DNA of 64,000 nucleotides from Qipengyuania sp. (GTDB taxonomy: Bacteria > Pseudomonadota > Alphaproteobacteria > Sphingomonadales > Sphingomonadaceae), in contig JAIETR010000043.1 of assembly GCA_019745075.1 (NCBI GenBank), positions 1 to 64,000 on the forward strand, in the 5' to 3' direction. A program made the translations under genes and the position numbers. The notes under the pieces were generated by a model. It saw only the letters and a list, made by a program, of their open reading frames with translations. It had not been told where the DNA came from and made no database searches. Shown here piece by piece: positions 1-8,726 of this stretch. Position 1 is the stretch's first letter, and every line of letters starts with the position of its first letter.

Positions 1-360
<360 letters not shown>

Positions 361-486
361 GAGGATCTGCACCGTCAACGACAGCCTTGTGCTGGCGTTG
401 GCTGGAGGAACTTCGGCCAGATACGCCCCGCCGCTCGATAAGAGTGGCAAGTGCATCGATTTAAACCCCTCCGCTGGCTCCATTGC

Positions 487-601
487 TTGGTGGCTATAGC
501 GTCCGTGACCCACCCGATCCCATCTCGAACTCGGCCGTGAAACCGGACAGCGCCGATGGTACTAACGCTCAAGCGTTGGAAGAGTAGGTCGTCGCCAGGC
601 A
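487..601 (+). rRNA. rrf: 5S ribosomal RNA
   Basis: A 5S rRNA of about 115 nt. It contains the loop B/C signature CCACCCGATCCCATCTCGAA and the loop D/E segment GGTACTAACGC typical of alphaproteobacteria. The ends TTGGTGGCTATAGC and GTCGTCGCCAGG pair to form the terminal helix. It is the last rRNA of the operon. Confidence 0.95.
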
Positions 602-641
602 TTGCAGCCGGCGGGGCGGGAAAACCCATTCACTTTGTCGG

Positions 642-846
642 TTGGCCTCAGGCGCCGGCGGCTGCCGCGCCATCGGGCGCGACGGCCGGTCGGCCTTGCG
701 AAGCCTTTCGGTTTCGTTTCTCGAGACCAACATTCAAGTTGAGCTTTCGGCCCGCAGGGCCGCAAGGCCGACCGGTCGCCCGCAGCGGCCGCCAGGCCGC
801 GAGGATAGCCAAGCCGGCGGACGCCGGCGCCGGCGCCTGAGGCCAA
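642..846. repeat. Large nested palindrome between 5S rRNA and tRNA-fMet
   Basis: A 205-bp element with perfect 19-bp terminal inverted repeats (642-660 and 828-846, starting TTGGCCTCAGG). A second nested pair is at 686-700 and 761-775 (CCGGTCGGCCTTGCG and its complement). Smaller hairpins sit between them: a CGCGCC/GGCGCG stem near 667-682, a GGCCC/GGGCC stem near 749-760 and a GCGGCC/GGCCGC stem near 785-800. It fills most of the 254-bp space between 5S rRNA and tRNA-fMet, so it would be part of the rrn precursor transcript. I see no coding function; the ORFs on both strands here are by-products of the symmetry. It may be an RNA processing structure or a mobile palindromic unit. Confidence 0.8.
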
Positions 847-855
847 AACTGGTAA

Positions 856-932
<77 letters not shown>

Positions 933-953
933 CCTTCATCGAGGACCACGAGA

Positions 954-980
954 CACCCCGCTGATTCAGCGGGGTTTTTG
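954..980 (+). terminator. Rho-independent terminator of the rRNA/tRNA-fMet operon
   Basis: An 8-bp GC-rich stem (CCCCGCTG at 956-963 with its partner around 967-974) followed by TTTTT at 975-979. It lies 22 bp after the tRNA. The stop codon of the convergent cysQ gene (966-968) is inside the hairpin. On the minus strand there is no T-run, so it should work mainly for the plus-strand rrn operon. Confidence 0.85.
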
Positions 981-1712
981 CCGTGCCTGGCGGCGAAGCA
1001 GCTCCACGATCCCCGCCGCCCACTCGGTCCGGCAGATCATCAGATCGGGCATTGCGGTCGCGTGCGCGTTGTAGACCAGCGGCGAGCCATCCAGGCGCGA
1101 GCAGTGAAAACCGTGCGCCTGCGCCACCGCGACCGGGGCGCAGCTGTCCCACTGATGCTGGCCGCCCGAGTGAAGGTAGATCTCGGCCTCGCCGCGCACC
1201 ACCGCCATCGCCTTGGCGCCGGCGCTGCCCATCGGCGCCAGCTCCGCGCCCAGCGCCTCGGCCACGCTCGACGCTTCGGCGGGCGGACGCGTGCGGCTGA
1301 TTACCATGCGCGGCCGTTCCGGCGCCGGTCGGCGTTGGACCGGGCGGTCGCTACGCAACAATAGCCCGAGCGCGGGCAGCGCCACCGCGCCCACGCGGGC
1401 GGCGCCGTCGATCGCAAGCCCGACATGCACCGCCCAGTCGTCGCGCCCCTCGGCGTATTCGCGGGTGCCGTCGAGCGGGTCGACGATCCACACCCGGCTT
1501 TTCGCCAGGCGTGCGGCGCTGTCGCGTTCTTCCTCGGACAGCAGCCCATCCGCGGGCCGCAGCTCGCGCAGCGCCTTGACCAGCACCGCGTTCGCTTCGG
1601 CATCGCCGGCGCGACCCAGTTCCCTGCCGCGATGGCGCCCGCTGGCGCGCACCTGCATCAGGATGCGGCCCGCGTTCTCGGCGAGGTGGGCGGCGAGTTC
1701 CGAATCGTTCAT
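966..1712 (-). CDS. cysQ: 3'(2'),5'-bisphosphate nucleotidase
   Basis: Hydrolyses 3'-phosphoadenosine 5'-phosphate (PAP) left after PAPS use, so recycling a toxic by-product of sulfate activation; cytoplasmic, Mg2+-dependent. The 248-aa protein belongs to the inositol monophosphatase family. The metal site is visible as [11 protein letters not shown] near residues 75-85, with an upstream acidic pair in LLSEEE (58-63) and the C-terminal WDSCAP segment. Its start overlaps the cysNC stop by 4 bp (ATGA), so it is the last gene of a cysD-cysNC-cysQ operon and likely coupled. The stop lies inside the terminator of the convergent rrn operon. Confidence 0.93.
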   Translation of the reverse strand: MNDSELAAHLAENAGRILMQVRASGRHRGRELGRAGDAEANAVLVKALRELRPADGLLSEEERDSAARLAKSRVWIVDPLDGTREYAEGRDDWAVHVGLAIDGAARVGAVALPALGLLLRSDRPVQRRPAPERPRMVISRTRPPAEASSVAEALGAELAPMGSAGAKAMAVVRGEAEIYLHSGGQHQWDSCAPVAVAQAHGFHCSRLDGSPLVYNAHATAMPDLMICRTEWAAGIVELLRRQARQKPR

Positions 1713-3613
1713 TTGAGCGGCAGGATGTGGCGGACGATGTGCTCGGCGGCTTCCTCGACGCTCATCTCGACTGTGTTGACCACGATGTCGGGATTCTCGG
1801 GCGGTTCATAGGGGCTGTCGATGCCGGTGAAATTGCTGAGCTGGCCGGCGCGCGCCTTGCGGTACAGCCCCTTCGCGTCGCGCGCCTCGGCCACTTCCAG
1901 CGGCGTATCGACATGGATCTCGACGAACTCGCATCCCGCCATCATCTCGCGCACCATCTGCCGCTCGGCGCGGAACGGGCTGATGAAGGCGGTGAGCACG
2001 ATGAGCCCGGCATCGGTCATCAGCTTGGCGACCTCGCCCACGCGGCGGATATTCTCGATCCGGTCGGCCTCGGTGAAGCCCAGATCCTTGTTGAGGCCGT
2101 GGCGGACATTGTCGCCGTCGAGCAGGAAGGTATGGCGATTCATCAGCGCCAGCCGCTTTTCGACCGCGTTGGCGATGGTCGATTTGCCCGAGCCCGAGAG
2201 GCCGGTGAACCACAGCACGCGCGGCGTCTGGTTCTTCATCGCCGCGTGATCGGCGCGGGTGATGTCGCTAGGCTGCCAGTGGACGTTCTGGCTGCGGCGC
2301 AGGCTGAAATGCAGCATCCCCGCCGCGACGGTGGCGTTCGATTCCTTGTCGATCAGAATGAAGCCGCCGAGCGGCTTGTTCCGGGCATAGGGCTCGAACA
2401 CCAGCGGCTTGTCGGCGAAGACTTCTGCGACGCCGATCTCGTTGAGCGCGAGCGTCTTGGCCGCGAGATGATCGAGCGTGTTGACGTCGATCCGATACTT
2501 GGGGTGCTGGACGGTCGCGGTGACGGTCTGCGTTGCCAGCTTGAGCCAATAGCCGCGCCCGGGCCGCAGTTCCTCGTCCCCCAGCCACACGATCGTCGCC
2601 TCGAACTGGTCGGCCACCTGCGGCGGATCGGCGGCGGCGGCGATCACGTCGCCGCGCGAACAATCGATCTCGTCGGCGAGCGTGAGCGTGACCGCCTGGC
2701 CGGCGGCGGCGCGTTCGAGCGGGCCGTCGAAGGCCACGACCTCGCGCACCTTGCTGGTCCGCCCGCCAGGCAGGATCCGCACCGCGTCCCCCACCGCCAC
2801 CGTGCCAGCCGCGATCAGTCCGGCGAAGCCGCGGAAGTCGAGGTTGGGACGATTGACCCATTGCACCGGCATGCGCAGCGGCCTGGCCGCTTCGTCCGCG
2901 GTGCTCTCGACGGCCTCGAGATGCGCGATCAGGCTGGGGCCGCGATACCACGGCGTCTCGCGCGAGCGCGCAACGATGTTGTCGCCGCGGAAGCCCGAGA
3001 TCGGCATGGCGGTGAATCCGGCGATTCCGATCGAGGCGGCGAAGTGCCGGAAATCCTCGACGATCGCATCATAGGCCGCCTGGTCGTAGCCGACGAGGTC
3101 CATCTTGTTCACCGCCAGCACGATGTGGCGGATGCCGAGCAGGTGGCAGAGGTAGCTATGCCGCCGCGTCTGCATCAGCACGCCCTTGCGCGCATCGACC
3201 AGAATGACCGCGAGCTCGGCGGTACTGGCGCCGGTGACCATGTTGCGGGTGTATTGCTCGTGCCCAGGGCAGTCGGCGACGATGAATTTGCGCCGCTCGG
3301 TCGAAAAGAAGCGATAGGCGACGTCGATGGTGATGCCCTGCTCGCGCTCGGCGGCGAGCCCGTCGACCAGCAGCGCGAAGTCGATCTCCTGCCCCTGCGT
3401 GCCGATCCGCCGGCTGTCGCTTTCGAGCGCCGCGAGCTGGTCGGCGAAGATCGCGCGGCTGTCGTAGAGCAGCCGCCCGATCAGCGTGGACTTGCCGTCG
3501 TCCACGCTGCCGCAAGTGATGAAGCGCAGCATGGTCTTGGTGCGGTGGGTTTCGAGATAGGCCTCGATGTCCTCGCCGATCAGCGCGGCGGGGGTGTAGG
3601 ATTGGGCCGCCAT
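1709..3613 (-). CDS. cysNC: Bifunctional sulfate adenylyltransferase large subunit / adenylylsulfate kinase
   Basis: Fusion of CysN (GTPase subunit of ATP sulfurylase) and CysC (APS kinase), turning sulfate into APS and then PAPS together with CysD. In the 634-aa product the CysN half shows the GTPase P-loop GSVDDGKST (35-43), the G3 motif DCPGHEQ near 115 and NKMD near 170. A second P-loop, GLSGSGKS, opens the CysC half near residue 467. Fusion of NodQ type is common in alphaproteobacteria. It is 118 bp downstream of cysD, separated by a palindromic repeat whose arm appears to supply the ribosome binding site. It overlaps cysQ by 4 bp. Confidence 0.96.
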   Translation of the reverse strand: MAAQSYTPAALIGEDIEAYLETHRTKTMLRFITCGSVDDGKSTLIGRLLYDSRAIFADQLAALESDSRRIGTQGQEIDFALLVDGLAAEREQGITIDVAYRFFSTERRKFIVADCPGHEQYTRNMVTGASTAELAVILVDARKGVLMQTRRHSYLCHLLGIRHIVLAVNKMDLVGYDQAAYDAIVEDFRHFAASIGIAGFTAMPISGFRGDNIVARSRETPWYRGPSLIAHLEAVESTADEAARPLRMPVQWVNRPNLDFRGFAGLIAAGTVAVGDAVRILPGGRTSKVREVVAFDGPLERAAAGQAVTLTLADEIDCSRGDVIAAAADPPQVADQFEATIVWLGDEELRPGRGYWLKLATQTVTATVQHPKYRIDVNTLDHLAAKTLALNEIGVAEVFADKPLVFEPYARNKPLGGFILIDKESNATVAAGMLHFSLRRSQNVHWQPSDITRADHAAMKNQTPRVLWFTGLSGSGKSTIANAVEKRLALMNRHTFLLDGDNVRHGLNKDLGFTEADRIENIRRVGEVAKLMTDAGLIVLTAFISPFRAERQMVREMMAGCEFVEIHVDTPLEVAEARDAKGLYRKARAGQLSNFTGIDSPYEPPENPDIVVNTVEMSVEEAAEHIVRHILPLK

Positions 3614-3617
3614 TATC

Positions 3618-3711
3618 GCCCCTCCCCTTCAGGGGAGGGGACGGGGGTGGGGCATGTCGGGAACGCGGCGACACAGCCCCCACCCCAACCCCTCCCCTGA
3701 AGGGGAGGGGC
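3618..3711. repeat. GC-rich palindromic repeat between cysD and cysNC
   Basis: A 94-bp inverted repeat. Each arm holds a small internal palindrome CCCTCCCCTTCAGGGGAGGGG followed by a G-rich run, and the arms are mirror images around a 20-bp centre near 3660-3675. It lies inside the cys operon, and its end nearest cysNC places a GGGGAGGGG sequence 6 bases before the cysNC ATG on the minus strand. A similar CCCTC/GAGGG palindromic style is seen at 15257-15380. Confidence 0.85.
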
Positions 3712-3731
3712 TTTGAAAAGCCGGCTGGCCA

Positions 3732-4643
3732 TCAGAAATAGCCTTCCTGCTTCTTGCGCTCCATGCCCGCGCCGCCGTCGTCCCTGTCGATCGCGCGGCC
3801 CTGGCGCTCGCTGGTGGTGGTCAGCAGCGTCTCGCGGATCACGTCGTTCAGCGTTGTCGCCTCGCTCTCCACCGCGCCGGTCAGCGGATAGCAGCCGAGC
3901 GTGCGGAAGCGGATCGAGCGAGTAACCGGCGCCTCGCCGGCCCGCAGGGGGAAGCGCTCGTCGTCGATCATCAACAGCATCCCATCGCGCTCGACGGTCG
4001 GGCGCGCCGCCGCGAAATAGAGCGGGACGATCTCGATCCCTTCCTGCCGAATATATTGCCACACGTCGAGCTCGGTCCAGTTCGAGATCGGGAACACCCG
4101 GATGCTTTCGCCGGGCCTCAGCTTCGCGCTGTAGAGGTTCCACAGCTCGGGGCGCTGGCGCTTGGGGTCCCAGCCGTGGCTGGCGCTGCGGAAGGAGAAC
4201 ACGCGCTCCTTGGCGCGGCTCTTCTCCTCGTCGCGCCGCGCGCCGCCGAAAGCGGCATCGAAGCCGTATTTGTCGAGCGCCTGCCTGAGCCCCTGCGTCT
4301 TCCACATGTCGGTATGGAGCGCGCCATGATCGAAGGGGTTGATGCCGCGCGCCAGCGCCTCGGGATTGCGGTGCACGATCAGTTCCATCCCCGCCGCGCG
4401 CGCCGCCCGGTCGCGCAATTCGTACATCGCGCGGAACTTCCACGTGGTGTCGACATGGAGCAGCGGAAAGGGCGGCGTGGCGGGGAAAAAGGCCTTGCGC
4501 GCCAGGTGCAGCATCACCGCGCTGTCCTTGCCCACCGAATAGAGCATCGCCGGACGTCCGGCCTCGGCGGCCACCTCGCGCATGATGTGGATCGCCTCGG
4601 CCTCGAGACGCTCAAGATGAGTGAGGGAAGTAGCCGGGGTCAT
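3732..4643 (-). CDS. cysD: Sulfate adenylyltransferase subunit 2
   Basis: Catalytic subunit of ATP sulfurylase: ATP plus sulfate gives APS and pyrophosphate, with CysN as GTPase partner. The 303-aa protein belongs to the PAPS reductase-like N-type ATP pyrophosphatase family; the PP-motif SVGKDS is at about 36-41, followed by HLARKAFFP and the conserved [10 protein letters not shown]-like segment (here [10 protein letters not shown]). First gene of the cys operon. Length and both ends match the family. Confidence 0.96.
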   Translation of the reverse strand: MTPATSLTHLERLEAEAIHIMREVAAEAGRPAMLYSVGKDSAVMLHLARKAFFPATPPFPLLHVDTTWKFRAMYELRDRAARAAGMELIVHRNPEALARGINPFDHGALHTDMWKTQGLRQALDKYGFDAAFGGARRDEEKSRAKERVFSFRSASHGWDPKRQRPELWNLYSAKLRPGESIRVFPISNWTELDVWQYIRQEGIEIVPLYFAAARPTVERDGMLLMIDDERFPLRAGEAPVTRSIRFRTLGCYPLTGAVESEATTLNDVIRETLLTTTSERQGRAIDRDDGGAGMERKKQEGYF

Positions 4644-4658
4644 GAACGGCGCCCGCCT

Positions 4659-4687
4659 AGCGCAATCGGAAGGCGTTGTTGCGTCAA
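4659..4687 (-). promoter_or_regulatory. Weak candidate promoter upstream of cysD
   Basis: On the minus strand a TTGACG hexamer (682-687 of the 4000s, i.e. 4682-4687) lies 17 bp before TGCGCT (4659-4664), about 15 bp before the cysD start codon. The -35 is good, the -10 poor. No clear CysB-type site was recognised in 4644-4749, which otherwise holds no gene that I can support. Confidence 0.25.
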
Positions 4688-4749
4688 TTCGGGTTTTGCC
4701 GGCCCAAGCCGCGCTGTCAGCCGGGGGGTCGCGGCGATGTCATCTGGAG

Positions 4750-4998
4750 TCATCTGGCTCCAATGGGGCGGTTTGCCTTGCATGGCCAGGCGGTTGCAAA
4801 GCATGACAATTGTCTTTCCAGCGGCCATGACCCTCTGGCATCGGGGGCCGCGAAAAACTTTGCCGGAGCAGGGTTTATCGAGCCCGGCGGGCCTGAGCGG
4901 GCGGGCCGGACGGCACGATGACGCTGTCGGGTAAAGGCAGGCTGAGCCGTCGCGCAGCCCGCGAGCAGCATCGCCAGCGCGAGGGCGATCCGCCTCAA
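4750..4998 (-). CDS. Possible small lipoprotein coupled to dgcA
   Basis: An 82-codon frame that would start with TTG overlapping the dgcA stop as TTGA. The N-terminus, LRRIALALAMLLAGCATAQP, looks like a type II signal peptide with lipobox LLAGC. After about 25 residues the composition becomes basic and proline-rich with no recognisable domain, so the real end may differ or the gene may be decayed. Support rests on the lipobox and on the coupling to dgcA; there is no homology that I recognise. Confidence 0.35.
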   Translation of the reverse strand: MRRIALALAMLLAGCATAQPAFTRQRHRAVRPARSGPPGSINPAPAKFFAAPDARGSWPLERQLSCFATAWPCKANRPIGAR

Positions 4999-5978
4999 CC
5001 CCAAAACCCTTGGATCGACGGCAGCAGCCAGCCGTTCTCGGCGCTCACCCCGCCGGGTCGATCCTCGGCCAGCCACAACGGGCCGTCAAGATCGGCCCAA
5101 TCGCAGAGGCGGGCGACGTGGAGCGCGGGTGCGATCCCGAGCGAGGAGCAGACCATGCACCCGCTCATCAGCTTCAATCCGCTGTCGCGGGCGGCACGGG
5201 CAAGCGCGAGCCCGGCGGTCAGCCCTCCGGCCTTGTCGAGCTTGACGTTGACCGCGTCGTAGCGCGCCGCCACCGCGTCCAGCTCGGCGACGGTGTGGAT
5301 CGCCTCGTCGGCGCAGATCGGCACCGGGCTACGATAGCTTTCGAGCCAGCCGTCCTCGCCCGCGGGCACCGGCTGTTCGAGCACCGCGACGCGGCACTCC
5401 TCCAGCACCGGCATCATGTTCCGCAGCAGCGCCTCGTCCCAGCTTTCGTTGGGATCGACGATCAGCGCGGCGGCGGGGGCCGCGGCGCGCACCGCGCGCA
5501 CCGCGGCGGCGGGGTCGTCGGCATCGACCTTGACCTTGATCAGCGGCGCGGAGGCGATCGCCCCGGCGGCGCGCGCCATCGCCGCGGGCGTGTCGATCGC
5601 CACCGTCAAGGCGGTGGCGATCCGGCCGGGAGGCGGCGCGCCGAGCAGCTGCGCGACGGTCCTGCCGGCGAGCCTGGCTTCCAAATCCCACAGCGCGCAG
5701 TCGATGGCGTTGCGGGCCGCGCCGGGCGCCATCAGCGAGAGCAGCTCCTCGCGCCCCGCGCCGCTCTCGATCGCGCCGCGCGCCGCCTCGACCTGCGCCA
5801 GCACGCTTTCGACGCTCTCGCCGTAGCGCGGATAGGGCACGCCTTCGCCGCGCCCTTCCGCGCCGTCCTCGCCCAGCGTCACCGTCACCACATCGGCCGC
5901 GGTCCTGACTCCGCGCGAGATGCGGAACGGGCGGCTCAGCGCGAAGCGATCGTGGCGGGCTGCGAGGGTGCGGTGCAT
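4995..5978 (-). CDS. dgcA: N-acetyl-D-glutamate racemase DgcA (enolase superfamily)
   Basis: An enolase-superfamily epimerase of 327 aa, related to L-Ala-D/L-Glu epimerases. The barrel signatures are visible: LIKVKVDADD (catalytic Lys on strand 2), VDPNESWD, LEQPV, CADEAIH and NVKLDKAGG (second catalytic Lys). Its tight link to a DUF1611/DgcN protein fits the described D-glutamate route in which DgcN acetylates D-Glu and DgcA converts N-acetyl-D-Glu to N-acetyl-L-Glu. The start MHRTLAARHD was chosen because homology begins there; upstream codons belong to dgcN, giving a 43-bp overlap. A dipeptide epimerase role is the alternative. Confidence 0.85.
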   Translation of the reverse strand: MHRTLAARHDRFALSRPFRISRGVRTAADVVTVTLGEDGAEGRGEGVPYPRYGESVESVLAQVEAARGAIESGAGREELLSLMAPGAARNAIDCALWDLEARLAGRTVAQLLGAPPPGRIATALTVAIDTPAAMARAAGAIASAPLIKVKVDADDPAAAVRAVRAAAPAAALIVDPNESWDEALLRNMMPVLEECRVAVLEQPVPAGEDGWLESYRSPVPICADEAIHTVAELDAVAARYDAVNVKLDKAGGLTAGLALARAARDSGLKLMSGCMVCSSLGIAPALHVARLCDWADLDGPLWLAEDRPGGVSAENGWLLPSIQGFWG

Positions 5979-6979
5979 AGCAGCGAAAGGATCGGCTCGA
6001 CGCCGAAGCGGTGCGGGTCGGTGGCGGGCAGGCCAAGCATGTCCTCGACGCTCCGGCACAGCGCGCGCGCCGGGCCTTCCTCCATGCTCGCCGTGTTGAG
6101 GCACACCCCGGCGGCATAGACCCGCGGGCTGGTGAGCCGCGCGACCTGGAGGTTCAGCGCCAGGCAGTCGTCCAGATCGGGGAGGCGGCGCCCGGGCAGC
6201 CCGCGCATTTCGACGCGCGCGGGATCGTGGCACAGCACGATGGCCTCGGGCTGCGCGCCGTGCAGGAGCCCGGTCGAGACCCCGGCGAAGCTGGGATGGA
6301 ACAGCGAGCCCTGGCCCTCGATCACGTCCCACCCGCCGTCTTGCCGCGCCGGGGCGAGCTGTTCGATCGCGCCGGAGATGAAATCGGCCACCACCGCATC
6401 GACCGGGACGCCCGCTCCGGCGATCAGGATGCCGGTCTGCCCGGTGGCGCGGAAATCGGCCCCGAACCCCGAAACTCGGCCGCGCGCCTCGAGGCCCTCG
6501 GCGAGCGCGATCGCGGCATACATCTTGCCCACCGAGCAATCGGTGCCGACGGTCAGCAGCCGCCGTCCGGCGCGGAATTCGCCGGTGCCGACTCGGATAT
6601 CCTTGGGCGGATCGCGCACGTCGATGAGGCTGAGCCCGCGCGCTTCGGCCAGCGCGACCAGGCTCGGCACGTCGCGCAGCCGGTGGTGGAGGCCGGAGGC
6701 GACGTTCATTCCGGCCATCAGCGCGGCATGCGCGTCCTCGACCAGTGAGGGCGCCATCGCCCCGCCGGGATGGGCGATGCCGAGCACCAGCGTGCGGGCC
6801 CCGCGCGCCGCGGCCTCCTCCATCGTCCGCCGCGGCAGCCCGAGCGTGAGCGGGCAGCCGTCGTGACGGAACTCGCCCACGCAGTCGCGGGTGCGGAAGG
6901 TGGCGAGCCCGCGGGAGGTCTTGATCCCGACCGGATCGGTCGAATGGCCGAGATAAAGCAGGAAGGGCGCTTCGATCAT
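5936..6979 (-). CDS. dgcN: DUF1611 protein, probable D-glutamate N-acetyltransferase DgcN
   Basis: A 347-aa protein of the DUF1611 family. It has a C-terminal P-loop-like domain with GTDCSVGKMYAA near residues 146-157 and the family motif GQGSLFHPSFAGV. In described systems DgcN acetylates D-glutamate before racemisation by DgcA. The start MIEAPFLLYLG was chosen over the longer frame because the extra 31 upstream residues are low-complexity Arg/Pro. It overlaps dgcA and lies downstream of a LysR-type regulator on the same strand. Confidence 0.85.
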   Translation of the reverse strand: MIEAPFLLYLGHSTDPVGIKTSRGLATFRTRDCVGEFRHDGCPLTLGLPRRTMEEAAARGARTLVLGIAHPGGAMAPSLVEDAHAALMAGMNVASGLHHRLRDVPSLVALAEARGLSLIDVRDPPKDIRVGTGEFRAGRRLLTVGTDCSVGKMYAAIALAEGLEARGRVSGFGADFRATGQTGILIAGAGVPVDAVVADFISGAIEQLAPARQDGGWDVIEGQGSLFHPSFAGVSTGLLHGAQPEAIVLCHDPARVEMRGLPGRRLPDLDDCLALNLQVARLTSPRVYAAGVCLNTASMEEGPARALCRSVEDMLGLPATDPHRFGVEPILSLLCTAPSQPATIASR

Positions 6980-7068
6980 CGCCCGGTCTCTAATCCGGCG
7001 CGGCGGCGGGCGCGAGCAGCGAGGCGGCGCCGCGCCATAGCCGCGCGTTATACGGCTGATGCCCCGTG

Positions 7069-7147
7069 GCACCCTTCGACAGGCTCAGGGTGAGCGGTGA
7101 CAGGGAAACAAACCAAGTCCCGCTCATGCTGAGCTCGTCGAAGCATG
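7069..7147. repeat. Palindromic repeat, CCTTCGACAGGCTCAGG type
   Basis: A 79-bp imperfect inverted repeat between the LysR gene and dgcN. The left arm begins ACCCTTCGACAGGCTCAGG; the right arm ends GAGCTCGTCGAAGCATG. It shares the TTCGACNNGCTCAG core with the elements at 18178-18279 and 20961-21070, a type common in sphingomonad intergenic regions. Confidence 0.85.
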
Positions 7148-7157
7148 CTCGCCAGGT

Positions 7158-8051
7158 TCACCCCGCCGAAATCGCCTCGATCTTGCGCGCCAGCGCCTTG
7201 AGGAAATCGGTCGCCAGCGCGGTCGGCGGGCGGTCGTGGAGATATATCGCATTGACGTCGAAGCGCAGCGGATTGGCCAGCGGGCGCATCGCGAGACCCG
7301 GGCCGAGCGAGGCGAGCGCGGTGAAATTGTCGACCACGGTCAGCCCCACCCCCTGCCGCACCAGCGCGGTGGCGATGTGGAAGGTGCGCGCCGAGACGAC
7401 CTCGTCGAGCACGATGCCGCGCCCCTGCGCCTCGGCGGTGAAGAGATGACCGATCGGGCCGCTCGCGGCGAGGCTGACGAGCGGGCGTCCCTCGAGCGCG
7501 CCGATATCGACTCGCACCGGCGCGTCCGGCATGTCGGCTTCGCGGTACAGCACCACCAGCTCGCCCGCGCCGAGCCGGCGGTGCCCGAGGGCCGAGCCCG
7601 GCGGCACCGCATAGGCGATGGCGAGGTCGGTCTCGCGCTCGTAGAGCTTGCGCAGCAAATCCTCGTGATGAATCGTCTGGAGATCGAACTTCACGTCGCG
7701 GTGGCTGCGCAGGAACTGCGCGACCGTGCTTGGCAGCGCGTCGAGCGCGATCGAAGGCAGCGCGGAAATCTTGAGCAACGCCCCGCTGCCGCGCTTCAGA
7801 TTGCGGCTCGCCTCGCGCAGACCGTAGACCCGGTCCTGGATCTCGGCCACCTCGGCGAACAGGGTGTGCGCGTCCTCGGTCGGCACCAGCCGTCCCGCGG
7901 TGCGATGGAACAGCGGGAAGCCCAACAGCGATTCGGCATGGCGCAGCACCTTCGATACCGAGGGCTGCGAGACGTTGAGCATCCGCGCCGCCGCGCTCAC
8001 CGAGCCGTTGACATAGACCGCATGGAAGACCTCGATGTGGCGCAGATTCAT
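7158..8051 (-). CDS. LysR-family transcriptional regulator, probably of the dgc genes
   Basis: A 297-aa LysR-type regulator. The N-terminal winged helix-turn-helix reads MNLRHIEVFHAVYVNGSVSAA..., with the recognition helix near VSQPSVSKVLRHAES (28-42). The C-terminal half is a substrate-binding-like effector domain. The start is the first Met of the HTH; the longer frame adds only low-complexity residues. It lies on the same strand directly upstream of dgcN-dgcA, so a role as regulator of D-glutamate catabolism (DgcR-like) is a reasonable inference, though the effector is not evident. Confidence 0.85.
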   Translation of the reverse strand: MNLRHIEVFHAVYVNGSVSAAARMLNVSQPSVSKVLRHAESLLGFPLFHRTAGRLVPTEDAHTLFAEVAEIQDRVYGLREASRNLKRGSGALLKISALPSIALDALPSTVAQFLRSHRDVKFDLQTIHHEDLLRKLYERETDLAIAYAVPPGSALGHRRLGAGELVVLYREADMPDAPVRVDIGALEGRPLVSLAASGPIGHLFTAEAQGRGIVLDEVVSARTFHIATALVRQGVGLTVVDNFTALASLGPGLAMRPLANPLRFDVNAIYLHDRPPTALATDFLKALARKIEAISAG

Positions 8052-8186
8052 GGGTCGGCTGTAGGCGCGGCAGGGGTGTGGTGCCAAGCTTGGCACCCGG
8101 ATTTCCGCGCCAGGGTAGGGCGGTGCCCCTCCACGCCTCTGCCCGTCTTTGATCATCGGACGGCAGCTGGCATGCGGCGCGCGGCC

Positions 8187-8726
8187 CTAACGCCGCTGCC
8201 GCCAGAGCGCGAGATCGGCGGGCGTGTTGATATTGGCGAGCGGGTGGCCGAGCGCCACAAGGCGCGCCTCGCAGGCAGTCGCGAAATCGCGCACCGCATG
8301 GCGGCCGGGGCGCGTGACGATCGCTTCCAGCAGGGGCAGCGCGCCGATCGGCCACAGCCCCGCCACCGGCAGATCGGCGAGACAGGCGGGGGCCGGTTCA
8401 AGCCGGGCGCGAAGGTCCGGCGGGAGATCGGGCACGTCCACGGGCACCGTCAGCACTTCTGCGAATCCCCTCTCGCCCGCATGGCGCAGCGCCGCCGCGA
8501 TGCCGCCCAGCGGGCCCATGCCGGGCGCGGGCCAGTCGGCGAGCGAGGCCAGGCCGGGGGCCCGTCGCCCGACCACGCAGACCGCGTCGCACTGCGGTGC
8601 CAACGCCGCCAGCGCGATGTCGAGCAGCGCCTGGCCACCCGCCTTGGCCACGGCCTTGTCGCTGCCGAAGCGGCTGGCTCGCCCGCCGGCCAGAACCGCG
8701 CCCAGGGTGGCGCGGCGGGTTCTCAT
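8187..8726 (-). CDS. mobA: Molybdenum cofactor guanylyltransferase
   Basis: Transfers GMP from GTP to molybdopterin to form the guanine dinucleotide cofactor used by enzymes such as formate dehydrogenase. The 179-aa protein has the nucleotidyltransferase motif LAGGRASRFGSDKA (residues 12-25), GMGPLGGI near 69 and VPVDVPDLP near 94. Its ATG overlaps the fdhD stop (ATGA), so both are likely co-translated. It is a little shorter than E. coli MobA but has all N-terminal motifs. Confidence 0.9.
   Translation of the reverse strand: MRTRRATLGAVLAGGRASRFGSDKAVAKAGGQALLDIALAALAPQCDAVCVVGRRAPGLASLADWPAPGMGPLGGIAAALRHAGERGFAEVLTVPVDVPDLPPDLRARLEPAPACLADLPVAGLWPIGALPLLEAIVTRPGRHAVRDFATACEARLVALGHPLANINTPADLALWRQRR

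Noticed and set aside
4640-4828. A 62-codon minus-strand frame upstream of cysD
   Set aside because: No ribosome site, signal or motif; composition fits random GC-rich sequence and it overlaps the cysD promoter region.
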